From Monomorium pharaonis (Eukaryota > Arthropoda > Insecta > Hymenoptera > Formicidae), in contig NC_050469.1 in the NCBI RefSeq assembly GCF_013373865.1, positions 28,319,546 to 28,383,545 on the forward strand: 64,000 nt of DNA, in the 5' to 3' direction. Positions 33,701-47,530 of the stretch are shown in pieces; position 1 is the first letter of the stretch, and every line of letters begins with the position of its first letter. The notes under the pieces were generated by a model. It searched no databases and was not told the DNA's origin. It saw only the letters and a list, made by a program, of their open reading frames with translations. Position numbers and translations under genes: made by a program.

Positions 33701-36056
33701 TTTGTAATTTTTATATTTGTTACAGTTTCATACCAAATACAACTGCGTAAAATGATTTTCTGAAAAATTTATATTAAAAGAGAAAAATTTTATTCAAATT
33801 TAGTGAATTAGTTTTAATTGGAGTTCAACTTCAAAAAACGTTTTCAAACGTTTTCAGCATTTTCCTTTATTAAACATTCATACTGGAAATTATTGCTGTA
33901 GAATGTTATAGAAGCTGTTCAGATTAGTCAAATATGACGATTCGCTTTGATTCTTGACGCATGTACAAAATGTAATATCATCGTTGCACATAGCCGCGCT
34001 TATCCGTGAAAGTCTCGGTTGTATAATAATGTCGGTTGTATAATAATTTTGCGAGGGATTCACAAAAAAGAACCGACGGAAGCGCAAGGGTAATCATGAC
34101 GATTACTCTGGAAAAAATAATTTGGTCCCAAAATATGGTTATTACCCACATTAGTGCCCACACGAATAAGAAATCAAATTATTTGAATTGTTCGTAACTC
34201 TAATTTTACGTTATTTTTTCAAATAAACGTAATTAACTAAAAATTGCAATTAAATATTTTATTTCAAAGATTTTTAAGTTATATCAGTTAAGTTTCTCAA
34301 TTAGTTCCGTCGATATCTAGTTACGCAGGAATAATTTTTACTCGAGTAAGGTACTAACCAAAATACTAATTGTAAGCTGTTTAACTATAAAGATAACAGT
34401 CAAAATTTTTCCCACTGTAGGGTTGCGAACAATCTAAACAATTTGATTACTTAATCATGAGCCCCAAAGTGTGTTATAACTGTATTTTGGGAAAACAATT
34501 TTTCCCAGAGTAATTGGCCTTCTTCATATATGGCCATCTATGATTGGAGATGTAGCTCGATAATTAAAGCTTAGTTAATTCAAGCACGAGACGAGCCCTT
34601 ACTCCGAGGTGTATACGGAATGACGACGTAGCACAGACAATGTCGACCATATTCATAGAGTTTTCAGACCCTTTGTGCGTGAGACAGCTCGCTATCAAAG
34701 TCTAGCACCCTTATCTCTACACGTGCGCGTCACGGTCTGAAAGAGCGCGCGAATGAATAGCATCGCAGTTTTGGAGGCCCTAGGAAGGGACGGAGGGAAT
34801 GTGCGCGCGTAAAGGCGTCGCGCGTCTGCCTTCGTGATGTTATATCCGTAATGGTCGGAGTGAGGAAGCTACGGGGAAGATTTCACTTTATCATCGAATT
34901 AATAACCGGTGGAAAGTTCCGTCGGATATGCCAAGTTTTGGAATCGTGTTGTTAAAATCTAACCCGTTCGTAATTAAAGCGTCGAGCAATTAAAATCGTG
35001 ATATTCGATTCTTTGACCAGACAGGTACAAAGTATATTGGATCAATTAATCTCTCGCCCGTGTCTGCCTTCTTCCAATATCGATCGATAACGACGTCGGT
35101 CGAATCTAATCAGCGATGAGAAACGCGTTTTTCATCGACTGAACGAACACCGTAGGCGGTCATAGTGAAACTTGGAGGTGACGATAATGACGTTAGTAGA
35201 TCACGGGATTGCCGTCAATCTAGAGAACTATAATAATGTTAACGGAGATATTAGATGGTATCCCCTGCGGACGCACCCTTTTTATTTCGACTAATGCCTC
35301 TGGCGGACGGGCAATTTGCATGAGAGAAAGCTACGTCGTCCCGGGGCTCGTTAAGTAAAAAAAAAAAAAGAAAAAAGAAAAAGAAAGGTTTGAGTCGCAT
35401 AAAAAAATTATATCGATCAAACAGAGCCGACGGGACGGGGAAACGTGCGACCGCACGGCTGCCTGGAGGATCTGGTGCCTGGTACAACTAGCTAGATATG
35501 TAATCATGTCGAGAAAATCACTACCCGATGGATTCGTCCCTCCGATAGCTTTCGCAACGTGCGTTTAATGAAGGGGTGTCCACCGAGCTCCCTGGCACGG
35601 GAAGTCGTCCATCATCGTAAAATCTTCCGGAGCGGTGGTTAAGGGTACAGTTTCAAGGACTAGAAGCGCGATTGGGACACGTACATTCCCGTGAAACTTT
35701 GAACAGTGTCAGTAACAACGTTTATTACGAGTGATACTGTCTTAATTTGTATATTTTTACTTTTGCCTTGACGATGTCAAAATGAGTTTCAACGGCGAGA
35801 GTTGTGCACGCTCGCGTACGTACACGTAGATAATTCTCGGTATAATTAGAATCCGTGAAAACTTTATTGTACTATCCGTGTACACGTTGACGAAACGAGC
35901 ACATTCCACGCATACAGCGGGAGGGAGATTTGTTGGTTTACAGAGCTTATTATTTCAACGAAGCGCAATACTTTAACGAATTCCAATGAAACGCAACGAG
36001 ACAATATCGGCACAATTGCGCTAGCTACAGCAGAATCTGCAAGAGCCGTGGAGAGC

Positions 36057-36071
36057 GGGGGGGGGGGGGGG
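36057..36071 (+). repeat. poly-G run (G15)
   Basis: Fifteen consecutive G residues, the longest in the window. Confidence 0.95.
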
Positions 36072-39000
36072 AGTGGAAACCAATAAATCCGACACATCGG
36101 CGGGTTTGGCCGGCCGCGAAAAATATTTTATTTTTGTGCGAAAACCCACCACGGCGTCCCAGTATTTTTCGCGGCGCGATCGTAAACAACTTTCACAGCG
36201 CGAATTGGCGTGCTCATCGAAATTGCCTCTGCCGCCGCCGCCGCTGACATGCGAGTAGATCGCGAGGAACAAATGTTCATTTATTATCATCTATCGACGC
36301 GCTATTGTCCGTGCATTGCACTTAATTTCTGCAATTTCGTTTCTCACATTTGTATATAAAAAAAAAAATTCTGCTTCGTATCACACGCGGTGACGTGCCT
36401 CGAAATATTCAATGGTGCTCTACACTATTGAAATTTATTAATTAGTCTTTGGTCGTTAAAGCGGCATTGCAGCACGAGCAGAATAATATTTCGCAATTTC
36501 TTTTATTCAGAAAAAAAAAACTGGAAATATTATTGTTTGATAGCGCCGTAAATTGCTGGAAGAATATTTCATAAGAACTGAATTTCATCTTCGCAGCGTC
36601 GCTCTACAAATGCGAGAGAATCGTGCTGTAAAATTGAGGGGAATGTAAGAATAAATTAGGCAAATTCCTCGAAATCGTGGAATACTGCGTCGCTTTGTCG
36701 TGAACTCTCGCCGGGTCATTCTGTGTCGCGTCTGCCCCGAACAGGCCGGGGGTATCACGTTTAAAGGCTTCCACGTGTTCCGTCACGACGTAACGTACCC
36801 GGTCGGCGAGACCGTCGTTAAAGCGAAACAATGGGCATTCGGATTACGTCCAATTCATTTGTCACGCTTTCGAGAGCGGTGGAGATGTGGCACGGCGAGG
36901 GAAAAATGGAAAACAGCGCGACCCGGGGCACGGCACGGCGGCGGTGAGCATGGCAAAAAGAGACATTGCCAAGAAATTAATTTCACCGTTAACCGTCTGT
37001 GAGCTATTATACGACCCGCGAGTTCTGCTGTCCGGAATAAGTTATCATCTCGCGAACGAAGCACAAACCGACAGAGAAAAGAAATATTCATAGAAACATT
37101 TAAAAGGGGAAAGAAATTCGCTGTTCAAACAATATTGCGTTTTATCAAATATTCTGTTCGCGAAATATGGAGACATTTGCTCGCTTGCTAATTATAATAT
37201 CCTGTAGCTTTCGTTCTACTCCTTTGTTCCTCCTTTCTATCCTTACTTATTGCTTTCGATAAATCGAAAAAAATTTAATATCCGTCAGAAGAGATTTTTC
37301 ACGAGACAAAATAAATATTCAATATTCTTTTGCTCTTTTGTCGTAAATGTGAAAAAAGAAGCGGATAATGTTTTTAAGTTATAAATCCGAGTAAAATATC
37401 AACCATCGCGGGTTCTCGTTACTTCGGTGTATTACGTCTCGGGCAAGTACTTAATAACGGAGCTGCCGTTGCGCGCGGGTGTCCAAGAGCCGTTGCAGCC
37501 AAAAGTGCAGGTGGAATATCCCTTAAACGTGCCAGTCTTGATAAGCGCCGAATTAGCGGCACCACGTCGGGGATCTCGGGCAATTAGTCAAGGGGAAGGG
37601 GCACGGACGTGCCAAAAAGCCCGGTAAACTCGTGCCACGGCCCCGCGAACTTCACGGCGACTTCGAACGTAAATCAGCGGCGTCCGGGTGGTGTCTCGTT
37701 TTAGCGGGACACCCGGTACACACGCCGCACTTGCCGGGGTTTACTGCGCGGTGAGTTACTTGTGGGATTAATATCCCTATCTTCTGTTCGTTCACATTCA
37801 ACCCTTTGCGAGCACGCGCGCACACAGCCGGGGCACGTTACGTACCAAGATAACGCGTCCGGGTGTGAATGGTGGAAACTGACATTTCCACCCTCTGTCC
37901 TGCATAGTCGGTAACGGTGTTGCTGCGTCGGCAGCACACCTTCGATTTATGGCTTTGTATGTATTATTTCGACAGTTCTCTTTCTTTCTTTCTCTATCTT
38001 CCTATCGCCGCCAACATTGGTCTCTCTCACCGACGTGTTATTCGCTCCGGTTCTCTTTTGCTGTCCACCCGTTTTCTACTACCTTTTCTCCTTTCGCGTC
38101 ATTCACCGCACTGCTTCAGTCTGTCGCATCTATTATCTATCCTTTCTGCTGCTTGTCAGACGATTGCTTTTCTGAAAATCGATTATCATCCACCGAACAA
38201 CGTAACTGCTCTATATGCAATTTGTATCACGATTGATTTTTTTTTTATTAACTGTATTGACAAGCGATATCAATCTTGGCAGTGCTATTGATATTGAATA
38301 TTTTCGTCATTCCAATTAATCCTAAATATGTAAAATTTAAATTTTTCTAGTAAAAAGAAGTTATGGAAAAACTTTTTTTTGTTGAAAAAATATAAATTTA
38401 ATTTTTGCTTTGATTAGTTTTTTTGCTTAGTACGGTAACATGCACGAGTTACGAATAGGTTATACAATACTCAATTGTTTTAAACAGGAAGACCGATATG
38501 TGTAAAATAAATAGAGCTATTCAATTTTAATTTCTTTGACAGTTTATATCTTTGAAATAATATATTCTAATATAAGCAAATTTTTTAAATTTATTAATTG
38601 ATTATTTAATTCATCGACTGATCAATCTTAGAATGTGACAGCGTAAAGGGACATAAACTAAAAAGTTAGTTGTTTACTCAAAGATATTCAAGATACTGAA
38701 AAAAATCTCAGGTTAAATGTATTTTTTTGTAGTATTATTGTATTGTAGTCATCGGTGAGTATTTGATTTAGAGAGAGTGCATATGATATACTCATGTGAC
38801 ATCATTATGATATCATCGAATGACAAATGGTATCCTTATGATATTATATTATTATGACCTCTATCTAGGAATTAATCTAACAATTTATTTTTCTAATCTT
38901 ATTATATATCTAATTAGTATGAGCTATTGGTCAGCGGCTTTAAACATGTCGCCTCTCAGTTGTACTCACGTATAAAATATATATGAAAGTGATAACTATG

Positions 39001-40616
39001 TACAAATTTATAGCTTAAGAGCTAATCCCGCAAATTCTATTTCACTGTCCTCACATTAAATCACAAATTATCTAGTAGCGTTTTCCTTCTCACGTAAGCT
39101 ACCGTTCAACTCGAGCAGCAAACTATATCGCTATTACCGTTGGCGCGGGTACCGTACTAATCCCGAATTCAAGGATAAGTCTTGATACCAGGAATTCCAG
39201 AAGTGCCAGGATTTAGCAGCGCTTCGGGAGGTTTGCAGCCGCGAGAGCGTTTTTGATGCACGCTTAACCGCCGCAGCACGTCAGCAGTGGTTAAGTAGTT
39301 CAGCACGTTGGATTTGCTGTTTCAACAATTTATAAAGCTATGCTAGAGATCGCACATCTACTATTGCAAGAATTTATTCCCGGGTGTTTTTACTGAAACA
39401 ATTTGATCAGTCTTTTGTTTTTGAAAAAAAAAAAGTTTTAAAAAATCATAATCATTCCACCAAAAAATTAAAGAGACACTCATAGTTTCAATGTGTGTAA
39501 AATACATTTTAATTTTATTTCAGTAATATGAAAAAAATTGTAAATTAAACGCTTCTTAAGTTATGATCCAGAAAAAGCTTATCGCGGAACTTTTGTGTGT
39601 AATCTGTACCGCTTTAAGTATCATTGTTTCATAAATGCGTTTTATACCGAGGCGGTGCATTAATTCCATTATTAATTCCATTATTAAGTCTCAAGTATAG
39701 GACCGGTTCAAAACTTTGTAAATAGATTACTTTGGTCGGGGGCGCCGCATCACTCGGTTTAGGATAAATTTGTTAAAATTGAATTTGCGTGTTAAGCGGT
39801 GTAACGCAGAAATCGCTTGTCGCACAGTTTAATCCTGTATGAGGAAAGGCAAAGTTACCATCAGTGTGTATTATCATAATAAATTCCGTAATTCCGTACA
39901 GAATCCCTTATATCCCTCACATACCTTCCCTAAAATTCACACGTGCAGGCAATTTCATCAAAGCCTTGGGTATTTACGTTAATACGCAAGAAACGTTGCG
40001 TACATATAAACGAAGAAATTACTTGTTAATTTCTAGCGATATTCATTTCCTACATCATATTACATAAGTAAGAATTATCTCAACAATACCGTTTGTGAAT
40101 AATAGAGCGTACACGTGACATTTTTCATCTCATTCATCTTTTTATATAGGAAATGTAAGAGGATATTCGTTCGAAGCCGTTCTGTTAAAACAACACTCTC
40201 AAATATTCGATACTGGCGAAGAATATCGATACCGATATTGGCTTCGGGCTGCCAATCCCAATATAAAACGCCATTAAAATGGGTAAAAAGAAAAGCTATT
40301 CGTGATCAATGTGGTTTATTAGCTTTACCGCAAATATAGACGTTATGTAAAAATCTCCGTGGAAAATATTCCGATTTCTCATGTCGATAAAATACATTTG
40401 TTTTGTTTATCAGCTCAAGAAGAATTTGGAGATAGCTTCTGCATTAAATGTGTGCAAAGTAAATTTAATCTTACATATAATCTCAAATTTACTTTATTTT
40501 CATTTAAAAATGAAAATGTTTTTTATGAAAATGTTTTTTCCTACATACTATATATATAACTTACAAGTTGATTCGTAAGCAAACACTTTTAATATGATTT
40601 TTATCTGATACAACGA

Positions 40617-40743
40617 CGTAAATATCATCTTGTCGCATTTTCAACCGAATGGATTTTAAAATTCAAGATAGTAGTTACGTTGTTATACCATCTTGTCGCA
40701 CTTTCAATCAGACGGACTCGCTCTTCAATTAGATGGTATAATG
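40617..40743. repeat. tandem pair of about 63-bp hairpin units
   Basis: CATCTTGTCGCA.TTTCAA recurs at 40626 and 40689, a 63-bp period. Each unit folds. In unit 1, CGTAAATATCATCTTG (40617-40632) pairs with CAAGATAGTAGTTACG (40664-40679), 13 of 16 complementary. In unit 2, TTATACCATCT (40683-40693) pairs perfectly with AGATGGTATAA (40731-40741). The arms differ between units but still pair, so folding appears to be retained. This could be an ncRNA, a duplicated inverted repeat or part of a MITE. Confidence 0.6.
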
Positions 40744-41251
40744 CACGTCAAGTGTACGTAATCAAGATAAGTACGATGCAGCACGCATTATTGATGAGAA
40801 TGTGCTTGATTTCCCGATCACGTAAAAGTGGACCGCTTAATTTCTCGCGGAAAGGAGGCTAAAGGGTTCCCTTCGTCTCTCAAGTACCATAGGTATCCAT
40901 GACGACGCGATGACAGTGTCTTCCAGTCGTCGACATCAAAGAGCTCGTCGAGTATTAGTGACAGAAATCGAAGCCAGCTCGACGGGAGAAAGATAGTCGG
41001 TTAGATAGATCGAGATACGCCAACTCGTCCTACCGTTGAACCGTAAGAGGTTGCGAAGAGGACGGGAAATCGGGATGGATGGATGCGAAACGGAGAGGCT
41101 CACAGCACGTAGTACCCCTTGAGCTATTGATCAACGGCGACGAGGTACCGACAACACGCCCTCTTAATTAAACCCTCTGGGAATACGAGACGAGCGTCTG
41201 CATGGGCGCGAGTACGGGGTCATCCACGAGTATTCTGCGAAACCGACGACT

Positions 41252-41272
41252 GTCGTCGTCGTCGTCGTCGTC
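41252..41272 (+). repeat. (GTC)7 microsatellite
   Basis: Seven uninterrupted GTC units. Confidence 0.95.
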
Positions 41273-44078
41273 AATGTTCTCGGGGAAGAGGACTAAACGT
41301 TTCAAGTTTAAACAACCTTTCGCAACAAAGCCCTCGAGGTCCTCAAGCGGTTTGAAACGTTAATAACTTACTTATTCCCACGATTGGCAGCCGGGCGACC
41401 ATTCTTTCTCTGTGTCCCGTCCCTTTTTTTTCTCTGATTTGCTTCCGCTCGTCTTTACCTCGTGCCACTGCAAGTTCGAACAATCCTTGGAGTTTGAACG
41501 ACGCGATTCTTTAGTGTCCTCTGTGAAAGCGGATTGTCAAAAGCAGAAATCACGCCAACGGTAACGTCCGAAGAAGCTGTCGCCTGTTTTCGCGAAGTTT
41601 GCACGCTTGACGACGTTTCGCGAAGAAGATAATTGATCGAGATGCACCTGAGACAGTTTGCCGACGACTAGATTTAATGTCAACGAGCGCAACGCATCAA
41701 ATTGAAAATGCCTACCCTTAATTAGATAAATTTAGGGCCCTCCACTCGTGCCTTCTAATTCTATTTCTCTTGCTAACTCTATCCATCCACGACGCCTGGT
41801 TGCACTTGAGCGAAAGTTTCTGCTGAGTTTCGGTCGGTGCGACCTGGACGAAGTAATGCGAAAGGGATTGCGGACACTTGGGAATGGAGAAACTCTCGCA
41901 GAATAGTGCAGATTTAATGTCCATCATTAAAATAATTTGCGCATTAATAAAATTCAATACTTGTTCTTGTTTGTTAAAACAGAAACTTGTAAACATATGT
42001 ACGTACACTAAAAAAGAGTTTAGTTAGATAAAAGCTATCAAATGTTGAGCTAAAAATATAATAATTCCATTTTCCTAAATATGTATGAAGGATAACCTAG
42101 TTTAAATTATTTTCGATTATATTAGTGCCAGATTTAATTTGGCATTATTTCATTAAAAATTTGATAACTATTACCAAACTCTTTTTATCAATGTATACAC
42201 TGAAAAAAAATTTACTAGACTGAAATAAATATTTTTTCATCAAATGGTACCAAGCAGAAGTTTTGTAAAAAATAAATAATATTTATTTCAAATAAGATAA
42301 TATTTTCTATAATTTGGAAAATGTATTATACATTTTCTAGATTGATATATACGAAATTAATATATCAAAATTTTCTCTTAGAACTTGAGACTACGGAAAA
42401 TGGCACCTTATTACAAGTTCGATTAATGAAATATACGTGGCTATAACGTCAACGTAAAGGCGAAGTTAATTATTTGTGTCCGATAATAAAGCACTCGCTG
42501 CTGCAAGCGGCATCAATCTCGCGGAAATTCCAAGAATACCTTTCTCACGACTAAGGAGTAGTAAGTAGTTTCGCGCTTAAAGGGGTGTGAGATTGGAGGA
42601 ACGACGCGCGGTACTTCGACGGATGGGGTACGGCGCGGGGTGGGCGCACTCTCGTTCGTCGAGTAATTAGCGACGGTAGGAGGAACGGTTTATTAGCGCG
42701 GAAAGTGCCGAACACTGCCAGGGCAAATATTCTCCGGATCGCGCGTGTGCGCGCAATGCACTCGCAAGAAGAGCGTGGGCGGTGAGCTAAACTGCCGGTA
42801 GGTATCCAACCCTTATTTCGAGCAAATGGTGGTTGCACATCCTGTCGTGGATCCTAACTAACGTTGCGCCAACGTTGGCACCATGCGCAAGATAATGAGA
42901 CCTGCATTCCGCATATTTGTGTAGAGATGCTTTCGATGCTGTTGTGCCGAGAATGCGAAACGATATTCGCTAAAGAGATACTAATATTTCTTGCACGTCA
43001 GAAATAATTGCTCGCTACCGCTCGTTGTCCGATTCTTCTTGTTATAATACTGTTAAAGCCTCACTTTTCTTCTTTATGTCGTTGATCCTGTTTCTCTAAA
43101 GGAAATAATATATTTTATTTTACTTAAGATTATCCTTCAGTTTTTTTCAAACAATAAAATTAGAGAGAACTCCATCGAAAGATCTTGGATTTTTCGTCGG
43201 CATGACTTTCGCATTATAACTTCCTTGCAGCTCCTTTTCGTGTTCGAAAAAGGAATTCCAGCTATGTACAAGGATGGGTAAATTCCGAGCAACTGCTCTC
43301 CGTTCACTCAACTCTTTGTCCAAAAGTAATGCCAGAAGTAACGCGGACTCACCCTTGACGCACCCCCTTTGTGCCATAAGTTCGTAGAATGTGCAGAACG
43401 TGGCGATACGGCTAACTCAAGAGTTCTGTAAACAGCGCGATGCTTGACGGAAACGGAACTGACTGATGTCAGAAGAGTGGTAAGAATTAAAAAGTTATTG
43501 CAAGCTCTTTAGAAAAAGAGAAAATAAAAGAAAAGATATAAAGGTATAAAGCGGATTTCAAGAAACTCATCTCCTAACCGCCGCGAGAAAGCAGAAATCC
43601 TGGATAGAACAATCCATTAACGCAAAAGACAATTTTACAGTTAAAAAGTAAAATTATAAATTAATTTGCTTTATTTACAAAATGCAATTTATTTTATCAT
43701 TCTGTTACAACGTTAGACGCTTGTTTTCATATTCGCAAAATTCAGAGCCTGCAGGCAAAGAGAACAATAACATTTCCCCTCTAATATCTTGTTTTCTTCC
43801 ACCCGTTTAATAATTTCCACGTATACAAATTAAACATGATATCTCTGCTCAACCTATATAAGTTTCAACATAAATCACGCTCCGCCACCTGAAAACTCGA
43901 GGGAAGGCGAAATGGGAAAGGTGACTCATTAAAAAACTATATATCCCGATGCTCTTGTCGCCGCACGATGAAAGGGTAAATTTCATAAAACTCGCTTTCT
44001 CCTCAGGCTCTTACTTCGTCCGAACTGCCGGTGGCAACTCCGAATGAATTTTACATGAATCCGTTTCCCCTACGGGCC

Positions 44079-44103
44079 GCGCGAGCGCGCGCGCGCGCGC
44101 GCG
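44079..44103 (+). repeat. (GC)n tract
   Basis: GC alternation with one GA interruption near 44083; Z-DNA-favouring sequence. Confidence 0.9.
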
Positions 44104-44961
44104 GTAAAGTTAATAGCCGCAAAAAGAACTTTGCCGCTCGACCGGCTCGTTAAAAGAAAAAGCACAGTTCGCTACGATACACTGTCGTCCACTTCACCTC
44201 GCCTCTCATTTGTCCTTTAGTTCCACCCCGGTCCACGATCACTCCGTTCGCTCGAGTTCCAATCTGCTTCGTGGGTGTGGGGTGATCTTTCGTGTATCCT
44301 GCAACCTGCATCCGCCTGTGTATGAAGTGCACCGGTTCGGTTACCATCGTGAAAGGAGCGGATAAAAGGCTTCTAAATTTCCGTCAGGTGATAGTTCCTC
44401 TCGACGACCGTCGAGTATCTTTGAGACAGCCTTCATTTGTGCCCTTCCATCACTGTTACTCGACCATCTTCTCGCCATCCTTCCGCTTTCTTCGTGACGT
44501 TGTGAAAGTGGGATGATTTCTACTGGTGATTCTCTTTTTCTCTTTCTCTCTTGACACGAAAGATAAAACTTTTTATCGACAATTAGACAATTCTGGAAGC
44601 CAACCCTTACAAAAAGTTTCGGTATTAATCAAAATTTTTATATAGCAGCCGATAATAATGTAAAGAATGAACGACTCATAGAGAACATAGATAACTCTTT
44701 TTATTTTCTAATTTTCGGTCTAATTTTCAGTCATTTATGTATGTGTGCAACTGCATTATTGTTTCTTTTGTTTCTTTTTATTCACGTGATTATGAAACAT
44801 CATATTCATGTTTATTTATGTGTTCATGTAATATTTAATTTCTAGAAAATAAGAAGATGTCGTTTTAGAAGACCAATATTGGCCACCTTCGTCTATTTTG
44901 TAAATTTAATTTTGTAAATTTTCCATCTAATTTAGATGTCAATTAATGTCCAACAATATAA

Positions 44962-44982
44962 CCCCCCCCCCCCAAAAAAAAA
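44962..44982 (+). repeat. C12 followed by A9
   Basis: Twelve C residues (44962-44973) are directly followed by nine A residues. Confidence 0.95.
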
Positions 44983-45081
44983 CTGTATAAAATGCGCGAA
45001 AGAAAAATGGCGAACCGGCCAACTACGAATTTGAAAGCTTAATAACGAAACTTGGCGAAGTACTTTGCTGCATGAAAACTT

Positions 45082-45402
45082 CTACGAAAGTAGACTCATG
45101 AATTCAGTTGGTTCAATTCCAGCACGAGCAGACGGACCAACCCGATCAAGACTGGTTCTTAATATTGCACACACCCTAAGACGGTTTTCGTGAGTATTCA
45201 ACAACTGTACGACTTCACAGAGATGTTGGCGCAGCACGCTTGGCTGATTTGTGTCTATTTTATTACACCTCGCTGAATCGCCAATCCTCGCGAGTATCGA
45301 TTGACGTTCCCAATTTACAAAGCTATTCGGAAATATCCGTTTGTCTCTCGTTGTCCCGTATAAACGAATAACTGCATCGTAGCTTTTTATAGTCAAACGC
45401 AT
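45082..45402 (-). CDS. unrecognised 106-codon ORF, possible exon
   Basis: Not recognised. The open frame begins further upstream (45528), but its first 42 codons are AT-rich and hydrophobic and look like chance. From Met at 45402 the composition becomes protein-like, with varied residues, a helical-looking RQHLCEVVQLLNTHENRLRV segment and a stop at 45082-45084. No domain motif, signal peptide or clear splice site is evident. It may be an exon, a decayed gene or transposon fragment, or chance. Confidence 0.18.
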   Translation of the reverse strand: MRLTIKSYDAVIRLYGTTRDKRIFPNSFVNWERQSILARIGDSARCNKIDTNQPSVLRQHLCEVVQLLNTHENRLRVCAILRTSLDRVGPSARAGIEPTEFMSLLS

Positions 45403-45528
45403 CGTTAACTTTTCTTTCGAGATATTTAATAAAATATAAACAATATATCTCGCTATTAAAATCAACAAATGTAAAAAGGCAGAAATAAAAATATCTCCAA
45501 TAATAAAACATTCGAAACGGAACGTCAT

Positions 45529-46895
45529 TACGTTTTAATAGGTCCGTATGTTTCTTTTTTTCTCTAGTAAGTGCAATATTTTAGTTGAGTTCTGAAAATA
45601 AAAACTGCTCGAATGTCGCACCGCATCTTTGTAACATTATTAATTAAGTGAATAGTATCGAGCTTGTGTTGGAAAAGAAATACATAAAATAATGTTGATA
45701 TTTGTTTTGGGATTAATCGTTCTGCATAAATAGTGCCAATTACCCTTGCAAATATGAAAAATAACGAATGTCGCGATGGCAGCGGTGAGAGATGAGCAAA
45801 AAGAACGAGAGGGAAGTAGCGAGAGAACACCGTAGTCGACACTGTTTCACATATAACGGGTGTCGAAGAGTGGCCGTTACTTGTCGCGGACTAACCAGCT
45901 CGAACTAATCCGGGGAATCTACGGTACGGACCGATACCTCGATATTTAGAGTTATTGCCGGATCGCAGAAAGTTCCGTTCCAGGCTAGTAATCGATGTAA
46001 CGCCGTCCGCTTTATTGCCCCGGTCCATTAACCACCGTTCGGTTTGTGTGTACACACCCCGGTGGTAACGCCGTAACGAGAAAACGGACGGCACACGCTG
46101 TGCAGATGGGACGGCGGGGGAACGTTAAATGTGTGGTGTCACAATTACCGCCACTGCGGACGTTTAAATTCCCACTAGTCGAGCAACGATCTTCAGATTA
46201 GGTGTAAAATAACAATTACATTGACCGTTGTATTATTATTTTCGGTGCATCACAAATTTCACGTCATTCAAGACAAACTCCGTTAACGGACGAAATTGGG
46301 AGAAAAGTAATAAACGTATATCTGAATACGATCTCTCTTTGGAATAAACAAGATCTGAAATTTGAACCTAAGGAAGATATCCTGTAATTTGTATATTGTC
46401 TTCAAGTAAGTACGATGTAAATTCAGATTTCATGCAATTATAAATAATTGTTACTAGTGATTTATTCGCGGATTAAATCACTTAAGAGAGAAAAATATTA
46501 AAAAAACTTGAGTTAGATTTGCTATTAACAGACATATAAAATATAATGACTAAAAAAATATGTGATAATACAAAAATTGATTATACAAAATATGGAAAAG
46601 AAGAAAAATGTAATAATAAATAGAATTAAAAAATATACATATAGCAGTTAAAATTTATTAGTAAATAATTATTCAGGTAATGATTGATATACATATATAA
46701 TATATACATGAAAGATAAAACCAATTAGTGGATTAAACATACTATTGAAATGCACGATGATTGCAGTTATAAAGTCCGAGGAGTATCAAATATAAAAGTG
46801 AACTTAATATAACGTTGCAGTGAACAAAAATAAAAATAGTCGTGAAATCATAGAAAAAAAAATTTTTCTATTTTTCTTACAAATTAAAAAACCAC
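45529..46895. other. non-coding stretch, no gene recognised
   Basis: AT-rich, with only short open frames and no motifs or RNA genes seen. Confidence 0.55.
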
Positions 46896-46904
46896 GCAGT
46901 AATG
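46896..46904 (+). repeat. probable 9-bp target duplication, left
   Basis: GCAGTAATG, matched by GCGGTAATG at 47708-47716 (one difference), directly outside the inverted ends. Confidence 0.7.
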
Positions 46905-47087
46905 ATATAGCTGAAGCTAGCAGCCAAAGGCAGCAGCCAAACAGCGAGCGGCCAGGGCCAAATGTCATATAAGCGTTTCCAGAGGGCACCATTCAATCAA
47001 ACGTTAAAAATTGCCTGGTTATGAGATTTTTAACGAACTTTGAAAAATTTACATAGGATTTAGTCATTATAAAACATAATCGATCAT
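46905..47087 (+). repeat. left terminal inverted repeat (183 bp)
   Basis: Contains CAGCCAAAGGCAG, CGGCCAGGGCCAAA and GGTTATGAGATTTTTAAC blocks, all mirrored in the right end in order and without gaps. Confidence 0.9.
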
Positions 47088-47090
47088 GCT

Positions 47091-47530
47091 TTACGGAAAG
47101 ATATTTCCAGGCAAATTTGGAGGAAATCATATTTTGCGTTTAGGCGTGAAGCACAAAAAACAATAAAAGTTAATTTAAAAAATATTTATAACAATTAGGA
47201 AAATGCACGTGCTCTCGCGAATGATCAATCAGTCGATTGTACGTTACGGAAAGATATTTCTAGCCAAAATTGGAGACAATGGTATTCTGCGTTTAGGCGT
47301 GAGGCGCAAAAAACGAAAAAAATTAATTTTTTAAATGTTTATAACAATTAGGAAAATGCACGTCCTCTCGCGAATGATCGATCAGTCGATTGTGCGTTAC
47401 GGATAGATATTTACAGCCAAATTTGAAAGAAATCGTATTTTGGGTTTAGGCGTGAAGCGCGGAAAACGATAAAAATTAGTTTAAAAAATTTATAACAATT
47501 GGTAAATTACAAGTCTTGTCGCAAATGATC
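47091..47530 (+). repeat. three 153-bp tandem repeats
   Basis: TTACGGA.AGATATTT starts each unit at 47091, 47244 and 47397, both periods exactly 153. Other shared blocks are GTTTAGGCGTGA and TATAACAATT. Unit boundaries contain ATGATCGAT, which is also the inner edge of the terminal repeats, suggesting that the array grew from the inner end. The third unit is slightly shorter. Confidence 0.9.

Larger units (their letters stand above)
29255..45081. other. non-coding stretch, no gene recognised
   Basis: Mixed AT-rich and GC-richer DNA with microsatellites, poly-G/C runs and a tandem hairpin pair (40617-40743). Open frames reach about 124 codons (37917-38291) but show no family motifs. No RNA gene was recognised. 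Confidence 0.55.

Noticed and set aside
44527..44560. CTTTTTCTCTTTCTCTC, recalling an insect microRNA pyrimidine stretch
   Set aside because: It is a low-complexity CT tract with no foldback partner nearby.
46804..46992. Short minus-strand frame at the edge of the 803-bp transposon
   Set aside because: It crosses the transposon boundary and reads through the inverted end; no transposase motif.
47091..47530. Regularly spaced 153-bp repeats considered as a CRISPR-like or satellite array
   Set aside because: Repeats are contiguous without unique spacers, only three units, enclosed by transposon inverted ends in a eukaryotic genome.
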